A stretch of DNA of 64,000 bases, taken from the NCBI GenBank assembly GCA_035726825.1, contig JALNTX010000013.1, positions 71,539 through 135,538 of the forward strand. Reading direction: 5' to 3'. The notes below the pieces were generated by a model. It did not search any database and was not told where the DNA came from. It saw only the letters and a program-made list of their open reading frames with translations. This document shows, piece after piece, positions 49,223-57,830 of this stretch (positions are counted from its first letter, which is position 1; each line of letters begins with the position of its first letter). Position numbers and translations under genes: made by a program. Source of the stretch: Pseudocitrobacter sp913778145. GTDB lineage: Bacteria; Pseudomonadota; Gammaproteobacteria; Enterobacterales; Enterobacteriaceae.

Positions 49223-51580
49223 TTAGTTCGTGATGGGTTCAATTTTCAGGATACCTATACCCACGCCAATTTTTCTAAGCGTACCATCAACTGGCGCACC
49301 AACCATACTATCTTCCCAACTGACTTCCGGCACAGGTGGGACAATCTCTATGGTATCACTATCCACATTAGAGAATTTAAGCCTGTATGACTCAAGATCT
49401 TTTTGCAAGTTTAGATATTGAGTCTGTTTTCCAATATTCACCGCAACTGGAACGTTAATACTTTTATCCCAAGCCTTCGCTTGAATTAACAACTCAAATT
49501 GCACAGGCAACTTATTGCGATAACTAATTTTTACTGAGGGTGCAATATTTGAATCGGACCAACGCCCCCATTCCTCCCTTTTGCTTAAACCACTAATGCT
49601 CTTCACATTTTCTGGCATGCCATCAATGCCAAAGAATAGAGTATCAGAAGCATAGTGAAGGTCATCACTGGGTCTGAAAAGATTATCAGCATCTTTCCGG
49701 TAACGCTTAGGATTCGTTAGAGAGTCGCTAATAATAATATGCTGCGGTTTATATTTTTCTGTTATTTTCTTGACCTGTACGTCTCCCCCTAACGTTCCCT
49801 GAGCGGTACACCACTCTTGAGAAAGACTAAGGGATTTATCCCAGACATTTCCATGTCTATAGCATAAATCTATCCAGTAAAATTTAACCCCGATATCAGC
49901 TCGACTAAGGGTAAACCGCAATCCAAAGGTATTATTCAATGGAATATATTTGTCGCCATCCTGAAATATCAAAACAGGCAGTTTATACTGATGCCCGCCA
50001 ATTATTGCGGTCTGTTTTACAGTATCAACTTCAAGCTTATTATCTCTTATAACTGCATCCCAGCGATCCTTTATGAAATCATTCCATGCATTAAGTTTCT
50101 CAGCGAAGTTTTTGAATCGTTCACTGAGGGATACGCGACTTAACGTACTTCGCCCCAACCCAATATTATTTCCTCCACCCAGTAATTCTAAGACCGTCGC
50201 ACCATTATCCATGGTGTTACGTAATGTAGATACTGGTTCAATACCATCCCCTTTCTTAAGGATAAAAAAGGTGGTACTTCTTTTTTTCTTACGAACATCT
50301 TCATTAACAAAAGCTGCTTCTGCGGTAGCGAGGTGATCGGAGGATAAAACCACAACCGTGTTATCAGCCCAGGGAGACGTCATTATTTTATTGATAAATT
50401 CTGCGATAGCATGCTGGCTACATAAAACCGCATTTAGAGTATCAAATTGTTTTCCATTGATACTGTATTGATTATCGACGCATGTTGTGGGAATAGCACC
50501 TCTTGGTGGATGTGTATCAACAGTTAAAGCAAAAATTGAGAATCGCTTGTTTTCAGAAGAAAGCTCTTTAAACTTGTCCCATGCTAATGACAATGTTACA
50601 TCGTCATGCAATCCCCAACTCCCCTGTACAGCGAAATTATTTTGTAACCCAGATTCCATTAATCCGGTAATGTGGTCAAAACCATGTTTTCTGAAAAAAT
50701 CTATTTTATTTGAGAAACGGATGTCCGCCCCTTGATAAAAATAGTTATCATAGCCTGATTTCTTCAGGATATCCCCGAGGCAGATACTATCTGAAAAGAA
50801 GCCACCATTGATCGCTGCATTGCCGAATGTAATGGGCACGAGAAGCGGTAAGCCACACTGAGAGGCGACGATTCCACCGATGGTGAAATCCATGCCACTA
50901 TATTGCTGAGTATTATTGAAATCAATACGTTTTGCCCCCAATGCATCTATATCCTTAGTCAGCCCTGGGAAGAGTTCCTTTTCGAAAAACACATGCTCCA
51001 AACTTTCACCATAGATATACACAAGATTATATTTTGGATTATCTATGACATCTTTTGGCGAAATATAATACTGAAAAAAATCTTTAGCATAAAGTTGGTT
51101 TTCTTTTTCTTCGCTCCTGACCAATTGACTAACCTGGTGAATCAAAGGTGAACATATCACTGCCAATGCGAAGAATACAAAAGAAACCCCATTAAAAATA
51201 AAATTTTTATTTGTTTTTATCTTTATTTTAAATATGACATAAAAGACACCGTATAATGTTGCTAACAGTATGGCGCATAACATCAACGCTTGAGGCAAAA
51301 CGTCCTTAATCGATGTGCCAGTGAGTGTACTTGTAAGCGTATACACAACAGCCCAACTAACACCGCGCCCTGTAAAATAATCACACCCTAACCAAAATAG
51401 ATTCAGGACAATGAGTACAATCACTAAGAAAAGCAAAACCATTGATAGTAGCCAATGACGCAAAGCTTTTATCGAGTAAATAAATAGAGAAAGAAACATT
51501 GAAACAAATGATAAAACGACATAAACATCATTGTCTATAAACATCCTAACCACCCATGACTTCCCATTTAAATTCATCAA
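49223..51580 (-). CDS. OpgB (MdoB)-like phosphoglycerol transferase paralogue
   Basis: A 785-residue membrane protein that closely follows OpgB, the enzyme that moves phosphoglycerol from phosphatidylglycerol to periplasmic glucans. The N terminus has about four membrane helices (roughly 18-38, 45-68, 93-118, 130-150), with the family block CDYFTGRGVSWAVVYTLTS near 66-84. The sulfatase-like periplasmic domain carries metal ligands in IYGESLE (189-195), the presumed nucleophile Thr233 in DFTIGGIVASQCG and the SSDHLA block. The C-terminal beta domain (FFGIDGMPENVKSISG, REEWGRWSDSN) is the one found after the sulfatase fold in OpgB. Start may be at 51580 or at Met13 (51544). It splits the dacB-obgE neighbourhood seen in E. 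coli and is much more AT-rich than its neighbours, suggesting acquisition. Confidence 0.85.
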   Translation of the reverse strand: MMNLNGKSWVVRMFIDNDVYVVLSFVSMFLSLFIYSIKALRHWLLSMVLLFLVIVLIVLNLFWLGCDYFTGRGVSWAVVYTLTSTLTGTSIKDVLPQALMLCAILLATLYGVFYVIFKIKIKTNKNFIFNGVSFVFFALAVICSPLIHQVSQLVRSEEKENQLYAKDFFQYYISPKDVIDNPKYNLVYIYGESLEHVFFEKELFPGLTKDIDALGAKRIDFNNTQQYSGMDFTIGGIVASQCGLPLLVPITFGNAAINGGFFSDSICLGDILKKSGYDNYFYQGADIRFSNKIDFFRKHGFDHITGLMESGLQNNFAVQGSWGLHDDVTLSLAWDKFKELSSENKRFSIFALTVDTHPPRGAIPTTCVDNQYSINGKQFDTLNAVLCSQHAIAEFINKIMTSPWADNTVVVLSSDHLATAEAAFVNEDVRKKKRSTTFFILKKGDGIEPVSTLRNTMDNGATVLELLGGGNNIGLGRSTLSRVSLSERFKNFAEKLNAWNDFIKDRWDAVIRDNKLEVDTVKQTAIIGGHQYKLPVLIFQDGDKYIPLNNTFGLRFTLSRADIGVKFYWIDLCYRHGNVWDKSLSLSQEWCTAQGTLGGDVQVKKITEKYKPQHIIISDSLTNPKRYRKDADNLFRPSDDLHYASDTLFFGIDGMPENVKSISGLSKREEWGRWSDSNIAPSVKISYRNKLPVQFELLIQAKAWDKSINVPVAVNIGKQTQYLNLQKDLESYRLKFSNVDSDTIEIVPPVPEVSWEDSMVGAPVDGTLRKIGVGIGILKIEPITN

Positions 51581-51727
51581 ACCTATTTATTTGTGAATTC
51601 AATTAGCTGGGAGAATATATAAAATTGCAGGCGCTGCCTTTTACAGTGCTGTATCACATCACCGGGAATTGTAGCGCTTATAGGTGGGAATATTCTTCTG
51701 GAAACTGCTTTTTCAGAATTCATAAAG

Positions 51728-51753
51728 AAAAAGGGCCGATAAAATCGGCCCTT
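51728..51753 (-). terminator. Terminator of the rplU-rpmA-yhbE-obgE unit
   Basis: AAGGGCCGAT-AAA-ATCGGCCCTT stem (51731-51753) followed on the minus strand by T5CTTT, 20 bp past obgE. Confidence 0.9.
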
Positions 51754-51772
51754 TTCTCAATGCAACGCAGAA

Positions 51773-52948
51773 TCAACGCTTGTAAATGAACTCAACGCCT
51801 TCTTCGTCGTCTTCGTCCCAATCGTCATCCCAGTCTTCATCATCTTCTTCCACAGCCGCTTCTTCAAGCTGCTGACGGTGGTAGTCATCCCACATGAATT
51901 CGACTTTCTCCGGCTGTTTCGCTTCTTCAGCGGACACAATCGGGTTCTCGATGATAAAGGTCATGACATCCCAGCACAGGTCTTTTACGCCCTGCTGGCT
52001 GGCTGCGGAGATCAGGTAGTGTTTACCTTCCCAACCCAGCGCGTCTGCAATCTCTTGTGCTTTCGCTTCCGCTTCGGCTTTATCCATCAGGTCGATCTTG
52101 TTGAAGACCAGCCAGCGTGGCTTGCTTGCCAGTTTTTCGCTGTATTTTTCCAGCTCACCGATGATCACACGGGCGTTCTCAACCGGATCGGAACCGTCGA
52201 TTGGCGCAATGTCGATGAGGTGCAGCAGGACGCGGCAGCGCTCAAGGTGTTTCAGGAAGCGAATACCCAGACCTGCACCTTCTGCAGCACCTTCGATCAG
52301 CCCCGGAATATCCGCGACCACGAAGCTCTTCTCGTTATCCATACGTACCACGCCAAGGCTCGGCACCAGGGTGGTAAACGGATAATCCGCTACTTTCGGC
52401 TTCGCCGCAGACACGGCGCGGATGAAGGTGGATTTACCGGCGTTCGGCATCCCCAGCATCCCGACGTCGGCCAGCAGCATCAGTTCCAGCTGCAGGTCAC
52501 GTTTATCGCCCGGGGTACCCATCGTTTTCTGACGCGGGGTACGGTTAACGGACGATTTAAAGCGGGTATTACCCAAGCCGTGCCAGCCGCCCTTCGCCAC
52601 CATCAGACGCTGACCGTGTTTGGTCATATCGCCCATGGTTTCGCCGGTGCCCTGATCGATAACACGCGTACCAACTGGCACTTTCACGGTGACATCTTTC
52701 CCGCGCTTACCGGTACAGTCACGGCTCTGGCCGTTCTGGCCACGTTCAGCACGGAAAGATTTTTCGAAACGGTAGTCAATCAGGGTGTTCAGGTTCTCGT
52801 CCGCTTCCAGCCAGACGTCGCCGCCGTCGCCGCCGTCGCCGCCGTCAGGGCCGCCACGCGGAATATATTTCTCACGGCGGAAGCTTACGCAACCATTACC
52901 GCCATCACCTGCTACAACCAGGATCGTTGCTTCATCAACAAACTTCAT
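51773..52948 (-). CDS. obgE: GTPase ObgE (CgtA)
   Basis: ObgE is an essential 50S-binding GTPase linked to ribosome assembly, chromosome partition and the stringent response. The 391 residues comprise the Gly-rich Obg domain (about 1-158, GGPDGGDGGDGGDVW), the G domain (about 160-330) with G1 GMPNAGKSTF, G3 DIPGLIEG and G4 NKIDLMD, and an acidic C-terminal tail (DDEDWDDDWDEDDEEG). One residue longer than E. coli. Last gene of the leftward rplU-rpmA-yhbE-obgE unit. Confidence 0.96.
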   Translation of the reverse strand: MKFVDEATILVVAGDGGNGCVSFRREKYIPRGGPDGGDGGDGGDVWLEADENLNTLIDYRFEKSFRAERGQNGQSRDCTGKRGKDVTVKVPVGTRVIDQGTGETMGDMTKHGQRLMVAKGGWHGLGNTRFKSSVNRTPRQKTMGTPGDKRDLQLELMLLADVGMLGMPNAGKSTFIRAVSAAKPKVADYPFTTLVPSLGVVRMDNEKSFVVADIPGLIEGAAEGAGLGIRFLKHLERCRVLLHLIDIAPIDGSDPVENARVIIGELEKYSEKLASKPRWLVFNKIDLMDKAEAEAKAQEIADALGWEGKHYLISAASQQGVKDLCWDVMTFIIENPIVSAEEAKQPEKVEFMWDDYHRQQLEEAAVEEDDEDWDDDWDEDDEEGVEFIYKR

Positions 52949-52963
52949 TTTACTCTCCGTAAA

Positions 52964-53929
52964 TCATTCGCCTGAGCGGGGGACAACGACAACCGCCTCA
53001 CGCTTACGCCACCGTCCCCAAAGACGGTGACCAATGGCGGAATACATTGCGCCCGCAACCACGACAAACGCACCGAGATAACCGATAAGGTTTAACATCG
53101 GTCTGGCGAAGAAATCGGGCCAGGCCATTGATAATAAATCTGAAAACAATAGTGTAAACAGTGGGGTGAGCGTCACAATCGCGCTCACCTGCGCCGCCTG
53201 CCAGCGAGCCATGGCCTCCGCCAGTGCGCCATAACCAACTAGCGTGTTCAGCCCGCAGAAAATCAGGCAGGCAAGCTGCCAGTCACTGAGCTGATTGATA
53301 ACCGCCGGCTTTGCCAATGGCAGCAGCGCGATAGTACATAAAGTGTACAGCAAAAACAGGATCTGTTGTGACGCCAGTCGCCGCAATAACACCTTTTGCG
53401 CGACGCCGTAGCTCACCCAAACCATCGCTGCCCCGACACCGAAGATTACGCCCCAGGTGTAATCGGTCAGACGGGTGAAAATCTCAATCAAACTGGTGTT
53501 GAAGAACATCACCAGCCCGCAGACCAACATAAGTGCGCCGACTATCTGCGTACCGCGCATTTTCTCTTTAAGGATAAATACGCTGGCAACCATCATCCCA
53601 ACGGGAGAGAGCTGCCCAATGACCTGCGAAGCGGTCGGGCTGACATATTGCAGCGAGGAGCTGAAGAGAACAAAGTTCCCAAACAGACCGCCCGTGGCAA
53701 TCGCCAACAGAACCAGCCAACGCGGGTTACGGAAAATTCGCAGCGGCGGCAGCTTACGCTTCGCCGTCAGAATGATGCCGAGGCCTATACTGGCCATTAA
53801 AAAGCGATAGAAGACAACGGTAGGCGGTTCCATGACCTCCAGCACCTGCTTCATTGCAATCGGCAAAGCACCCCAACATATCGCCGTGGTGAGCGCCAAA
53901 AGAATACCAATACCTGCCTGCTGCTTCAT
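52964..53929 (-). CDS. yhbE: EamA-family inner-membrane transporter YhbE
   Basis: A 321-residue drug/metabolite transporter superfamily protein with two EamA repeats (about residues 7-140 and 155-290) and about ten membrane helices, e.g. GILLALTTAICWGALPIAM at the start. Substrate unknown. Ends with a short basic cytoplasmic tail (WGRWRKREAVVVVPRSG). 15 bp before obgE. Confidence 0.92.
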   Translation of the reverse strand: MKQQAGIGILLALTTAICWGALPIAMKQVLEVMEPPTVVFYRFLMASIGLGIILTAKRKLPPLRIFRNPRWLVLLAIATGGLFGNFVLFSSSLQYVSPTASQVIGQLSPVGMMVASVFILKEKMRGTQIVGALMLVCGLVMFFNTSLIEIFTRLTDYTWGVIFGVGAAMVWVSYGVAQKVLLRRLASQQILFLLYTLCTIALLPLAKPAVINQLSDWQLACLIFCGLNTLVGYGALAEAMARWQAAQVSAIVTLTPLFTLLFSDLLSMAWPDFFARPMLNLIGYLGAFVVVAGAMYSAIGHRLWGRWRKREAVVVVPRSGE

Positions 53930-53975
53930 ACCGGATTCCCTGCTGAGACCACTGTGATTTTCCGGGCGTCGAATG

Positions 53976-54006
53976 TAAAAAGCCCCGCAACGAGTTGCGG
54001 GGCTTT
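53976..54006 (-). terminator. Hairpin terminator after rpmA
   Basis: AAAGCCCCGCAAC / GTTGCGGGGCTTT with a two-base loop and T-run on the minus strand, 25 bp past rpmA. Because yhbE and obgE lie beyond it, it likely acts as a partial terminator keeping ribosomal protein output above that of the distal genes. Confidence 0.85.
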
Positions 54007-54031
54007 AATCCGTTACCGGACCACGAAAACC

Positions 54032-54289
54032 TTACTCAGCAACGATGCTGATGTATTTACGGTTGTTCGGGCCTTTAACTTCGAATTTCACTTTACCGTC
54101 TGCTTTAGCAAACAGAGTGTGGTCACGACCGCAACCTACGTTGTTACCAGCGTGGAATTTGGTACCACGTTGACGAACGATGATGCTACCCGCCAGAACG
54201 GTTTCGCCACCGAAACGCTTAACGCCAAGACGTTTAGCTTCTGAATCGCGACCGTTACGAGTTGAGCCGCCAGCCTTTTTATGTGCCAT
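54032..54289 (-). CDS. rpmA: 50S ribosomal protein L27
   Basis: L27 reaches the peptidyl-transferase centre with its N-terminal tail and helps place tRNA. The 85 residues start MAHKKAGGSTRNGRDSEAKR, the family signature. Length as in E. coli. 19 bp after rplU in the same operon. Confidence 0.97.
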   Translation of the reverse strand: MAHKKAGGSTRNGRDSEAKRLGVKRFGGETVLAGSIIVRQRGTKFHAGNNVGCGRDHTLFAKADGKVKFEVKGPNNRKYISIVAE

Positions 54290-54308
54290 TTAAATCTCTC
54301 CTCAGGTC

Positions 54309-54620
54309 TTAGGCGCTGATGCCAGTAATTTTCACATCAGTGAACCACTGACGGTGGCCCTGCTGCTTACGGTAGTGTTTACGACGACGAAACTTAACGA
54401 TTTTAACTTTCTCGCCACGACCGTGAGCAACAACTTCAGCTTTGATTACGCCGCCATCAACGAAAGGAACGCCGATTTTGACTTCTTCACCGTTTGCGAT
54501 CATCAGAACTTCAGCGAATTCAACAGATTCGCCAGTTGCGATGTCCAGCTTTTCCAGGCGAACGGTCTGACCTTCGCTTACTCGGTGTTGTTTACCACCA
54601 CTTTGGAAAACCGCGTACAT
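54309..54620 (-). CDS. rplU: 50S ribosomal protein L21
   Basis: L21 binds 23S rRNA domain I together with L20. The start at 54620 (MYAVFQSGGKQHRV) gives 103 residues as in E. coli; the longer frame from 54644 adds eight residues with no support. The C-terminal RRRKHYRKQQGHRQWFT block (about 80-96) is the rRNA-binding signature. First gene of the operon. Confidence 0.97.
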   Translation of the reverse strand: MYAVFQSGGKQHRVSEGQTVRLEKLDIATGESVEFAEVLMIANGEEVKIGVPFVDGGVIKAEVVAHGRGEKVKIVKFRRRKHYRKQQGHRQWFTDVKITGISA

Positions 54621-54692
54621 ATAGAACTCCGCTTCCGCGCACATTAATCGTGTGATTCAGAGTGCGCTATAAATATTCACAATAGGGCGCGA

Positions 54693-54721
54693 ATATTACG
54701 CAAAACGCGAGCCTTTGACAA
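54693..54721 (-). promoter_or_regulatory. Promoter of rplU-rpmA
   Basis: On the minus strand TTGTCA (54716-54721), 17-bp spacer, TAATAT (54693-54698), about 70 bp before the L21 start codon. Divergent from ispB. Confidence 0.7.
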
Positions 54722-54878
54722 GTGCTACCATCAATACATGCAGAAAAAAAACACAACTGTCACGGTAACGTTTATCTGAGCCGTTTTTTCAGTACAATCA
54801 GTACTACAACTCTAACGTCAAACCTTCATTATCCCGTATGGATAAGTGGTAAACAGGACATTAAGCCCGGCTTTTGCG

Positions 54879-55850
54879 ATGAATCTACAACAAATCAATG
54901 AGTTAACCGCGCAGGATATGGCGGGTGTCAATGCAACGATTCTTGAACAGCTCAATTCAGATGTTCAGCTCATCAATCAGTTGGGTTATTACATCGTCAG
55001 CGGCGGCGGAAAACGCATTCGCCCGATGATCGCCGTGCTGGCGGCGCGCGCTGTCGGCTACGAGGGCAATGCCCACGTCACCATCGCCGCGCTGATTGAA
55101 TTTATCCACACCGCCACGCTGCTGCATGACGATGTGGTGGATGAATCCGACATGCGTCGCGGGAAAGCCACTGCCAACGCTGCGTTCGGTAATGCGGCAA
55201 GCGTGCTGGTCGGCGATTTCATCTACACCCGCGCCTTCCAGATGATGACCAGTCTCGGCTCGCTGAAGGTGCTGGAAGTGATGTCGGAAGCGGTGAACGT
55301 GATTGCAGAAGGGGAAGTTCTGCAGTTGATGAACGTTAACGACCCGGATATCACCGAAGAGAACTACATGCGCGTCATTTACAGCAAAACCGCGCGTCTG
55401 TTCGAAGCTGCCTCTCAGTGTTCCGGCCTGCTTGCGGGCTGTACGCCAGAGCAGGAAAAGGGCTTGCAGGATTATGGGCGCTATCTCGGTACCGCTTTCC
55501 AGTTGATTGACGATTTACTGGATTACAGCGCCGACGGCGAGACGCTCGGCAAAAACGTCGGTGATGACCTCAACGAGGGCAAACCGACGCTGCCGCTGCT
55601 GCACGCAATGCGTAACGGTACACCTGAGCAGGCACTGCTGATTCGCGGCGCGATTGAGCAGGGTAACGGGCGTCATCTGCTGGAGCCTGTTCTGGAAGCA
55701 ATGGCAGCCTGTGGCTCGTTGGAGTGGACGCGGCAGCGCGCTGAAGAAGAAGCGGATAAAGCCATCGCAGCTCTCTCTCCGTTACCGGATTCCCAGTGGC
55801 GCGATGCGCTTATCGCCCTCGCCCACATCGCCGTTCAGCGCGATCATTAA
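54879..55850 (+). CDS. ispB: Octaprenyl diphosphate synthase
   Basis: IspB extends farnesyl diphosphate with isopentenyl diphosphate units to C40, the side chain of ubiquinone-8 and menaquinone-8. The trans-prenyltransferase motifs are intact: first Asp-rich LLHDDVVDE (about residues 81-89) and second IDDLLDYSAD (about 208-217). Start at ATG 54879 gives 323 residues as in E. coli; an in-frame GTG at 54846 was not used. Confidence 0.96.
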   Translation: MNLQQINELTAQDMAGVNATILEQLNSDVQLINQLGYYIVSGGGKRIRPMIAVLAARAVGYEGNAHVTIAALIEFIHTATLLHDDVVDESDMRRGKATANAAFGNAASVLVGDFIYTRAFQMMTSLGSLKVLEVMSEAVNVIAEGEVLQLMNVNDPDITEENYMRVIYSKTARLFEAASQCSGLLAGCTPEQEKGLQDYGRYLGTAFQLIDDLLDYSADGETLGKNVGDDLNEGKPTLPLLHAMRNGTPEQALLIRGAIEQGNGRHLLEPVLEAMAACGSLEWTRQRAEEEADKAIAALSPLPDSQWRDALIALAHIAVQRDH

Positions 55851-55860
55851 GCCTCTCTGT

Positions 55861-55885
55861 CTCTCCCGCGCATTTGGCGGGAGAG
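55861..55885 (+). terminator. Hairpin after ispB
   Basis: CTCTCCCGC-GCATTTG-GCGGGAGAG, a perfect 9-bp stem 10 bp past the stop codon, with no strong T-run. Confidence 0.55.
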
Positions 55886-56055
55886 TTCCAGTAAAATCCA
55901 AAAACACTCTTTTAACGCCTAATAACGTCAGTAATTTGATGTTTTCTGAATTACATGCCAACTTACATGAACTTTTTAGAGCTTACCAATAGAAAGCGCT
56001 ATAGTACTCCCGTGTTGTTTTAACGAACAAATTTGCTTCTGAACAGGGAGGTAAC

Positions 56056-56331
56056 ATGGATAAGTTTATTGACTGGCACCCTGCGGATATCATCGCGGGC
56101 CTGCGCAAAAAAGGCACCACCATGGCGGCGGAATCCCGCAAAAATGGCCTGAGCTCCTCTACGCTTGCCAACGTGCTGTCACGCCCGTGGCCAAAAGGTG
56201 AACTGATTATCGCCAAAGCGCTGGATACGGAACCGTGGGTTATCTGGCCGTCGCGCTATCATGACCCTATCACGCATCAGTTTATTGATAAGACGCAGTC
56301 GATGCGTCAGGCGAAGAAGAAAGACGATTAA
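56056..56331 (+). CDS. sfsB: Ner-like DNA-binding regulator SfsB (Nlp)
   Basis: A 91-residue helix-turn-helix protein of the Ner/Nlp family, related to phage Mu Ner. In E. coli excess SfsB restores maltose metabolism in a crp mutant setting; its native targets are poorly known. The HTH spans about residues 10-60 (ADIIAGLRKKGTTMAAESRK, LSSSTLANVL), with a basic C-terminal tail. SD GGGAGG precedes the ATG. In E. coli murA follows; here the type I secretion island begins instead. Confidence 0.93.
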   Translation: MDKFIDWHPADIIAGLRKKGTTMAAESRKNGLSSSTLANVLSRPWPKGELIIAKALDTEPWVIWPSRYHDPITHQFIDKTQSMRQAKKKDD

Positions 56332-56341
56332 AAAACGATAC

Positions 56342-56367
56342 GCGCCTCTTACGATGAACAGAGGCGC
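56342..56367. terminator. Hairpin between sfsB and the secretion genes
   Basis: GCGCCTCT / AGAGGCGC arms around a 10-nt loop between convergent sfsB and hlyD-like genes, with AAAA on the right giving T on the minus strand. Probably ends the leftward secretion operon. It also marks the junction between backbone and island. Confidence 0.6.
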
Positions 56368-56377
56368 AAAATCCGTG

Positions 56378-57811
56378 TTATCGCTCGATAAAGCTTCGAT
56401 CAACGGTCGTTTGAAGCGGGCTGAGAAGGTAATCAATCACTCTACGGTGGCCGGTTTTAATCTCCGCGCTTACGTTCATACCCGCGTTCAAAGGAATGTC
56501 CGCGCCATCAATATTGATTGAGTGTTGGTTCAGCAGTACTCGCCCACTGAATACCAGCCCGAGCTGCTCATCTTCTATCGCATCAAAACTAATGTGCTGC
56601 ACTTTCCCCGTCAGATAGCCATAACGGGTATAGGGGAAAGACTCGATTTTAACAACCACATCCTGGCCTGCCTTCACAAAACCGATATCCTTGTTTGCAA
56701 CCTTCATCTCCACCTCAATGGTGTCGTTTTCAGGAGCAATCAACATTGCCGGTTGCCCTTCCATGATAACCCCCCCTTCGGTGTGAAAGGCCAGCTGCTG
56801 GACGGTGCCGTCAATCGGCGATTTTAAAGACATTAACGCCTGCCGCTGCCGCGTTTTGGAAAGCTGTTCCTGAAGCTGAGCAATATCTTCATTGGACTGG
56901 CGAAACTTATCAAGCGTGTCACGTTTCAGTGACTGCAGGTTGAGTGCTCTTTCTTTCTCTACCTGATGAATACTTTCCTGAACTTCCCGCTGATCTTCAT
57001 TCAGGCTGGCCAAATCCTGATCGTTCTGGATAAGTTTGCTTTGCTGCTCATAATATTCGTGTTGCGAAAGATAATTTTTATCCAGCAGTTTTTTAAAATC
57101 ATCCAGGCGCTGCTTTTCAATCTTGCCAACATTCGTAAGCTTTACAATTTGCGAGCGGTTAGAGCGAAGTTTTGCATTATGCTGTTGAAGTATCGCCTCT
57201 GCCTGCTCATCCTGGGTGAGCCATGTCTGATACTCATTTTGCACAAGCCTTTCCGCTTCCAGCAGTTCTGATTTATCAAACGTATAGCTTATCTGCTCCG
57301 CCGGCGTGAACGTCGGCAGGGTTCGCCTATCCAGCGCGCGCAGTAATGCCTGATTACGTAATCGCGAGAGCATAGCGGCATCCAGTTGACGGCGAGACTG
57401 ATTAAAATCGCTGTCTGAGCCAATCCCTTCAAGATCGATAAGATGATCGCCTGCCTTTACGCGATCGCCATCTTTAACGTAGATCTTTTTAATCACTGAC
57501 GTTTCCAGCGGTTGGATCGTTTTGCTGTTACCCGCAGGCACCGTCTTCCCGGTAGCAATAGCTACGATTTCCACCTGACCGATGATTGCCCATATCAGCG
57601 CAATCAAGGCGAAGGCGATAATCAGCCGCGAAACCAATTTTGGCGCAGCCGAAACCGGCGTTTCAATGAGTTCTAAATGGGCGGGAAGAAACTCTCGCTC
57701 ATCCGTCGTTCTTTCTGGCGTATCCAGTTGCTTACGATCTTTCCATACCACACGGAAGATCTCGGCGTAACGACGAAGCAGGCTCCCGGTTGCACTCAAC
57801 CATAACTTCAT
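56378..57811 (-). CDS. Type I secretion membrane fusion protein (HlyD family)
   Basis: A 477-residue periplasmic adaptor linking an ABC exporter to TolC; length equals HlyD (478). Cytoplasmic N terminus (1-60), one membrane helix (about 61-80, SRLIIAFALIALIWAIIGQV), a lipoyl half-motif (KDGDRVKAGDHLIDL, about 115-129), a long coiled coil (about 135-325) and a beta-barrel C-terminal domain (SPIDGTVQQLAFHTEGGVI onward). It follows the ABC transporter by 19 bp in the same leftward operon. No tolC gene is in the window, so the chromosomal TolC is the probable outer channel. Confidence 0.93.
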   Translation of the reverse strand: MKLWLSATGSLLRRYAEIFRVVWKDRKQLDTPERTTDEREFLPAHLELIETPVSAAPKLVSRLIIAFALIALIWAIIGQVEIVAIATGKTVPAGNSKTIQPLETSVIKKIYVKDGDRVKAGDHLIDLEGIGSDSDFNQSRRQLDAAMLSRLRNQALLRALDRRTLPTFTPAEQISYTFDKSELLEAERLVQNEYQTWLTQDEQAEAILQQHNAKLRSNRSQIVKLTNVGKIEKQRLDDFKKLLDKNYLSQHEYYEQQSKLIQNDQDLASLNEDQREVQESIHQVEKERALNLQSLKRDTLDKFRQSNEDIAQLQEQLSKTRQRQALMSLKSPIDGTVQQLAFHTEGGVIMEGQPAMLIAPENDTIEVEMKVANKDIGFVKAGQDVVVKIESFPYTRYGYLTGKVQHISFDAIEDEQLGLVFSGRVLLNQHSINIDGADIPLNAGMNVSAEIKTGHRRVIDYLLSPLQTTVDRSFIER

Positions 57812-57830
57812 AATTTCCTCCTTGAAGACC

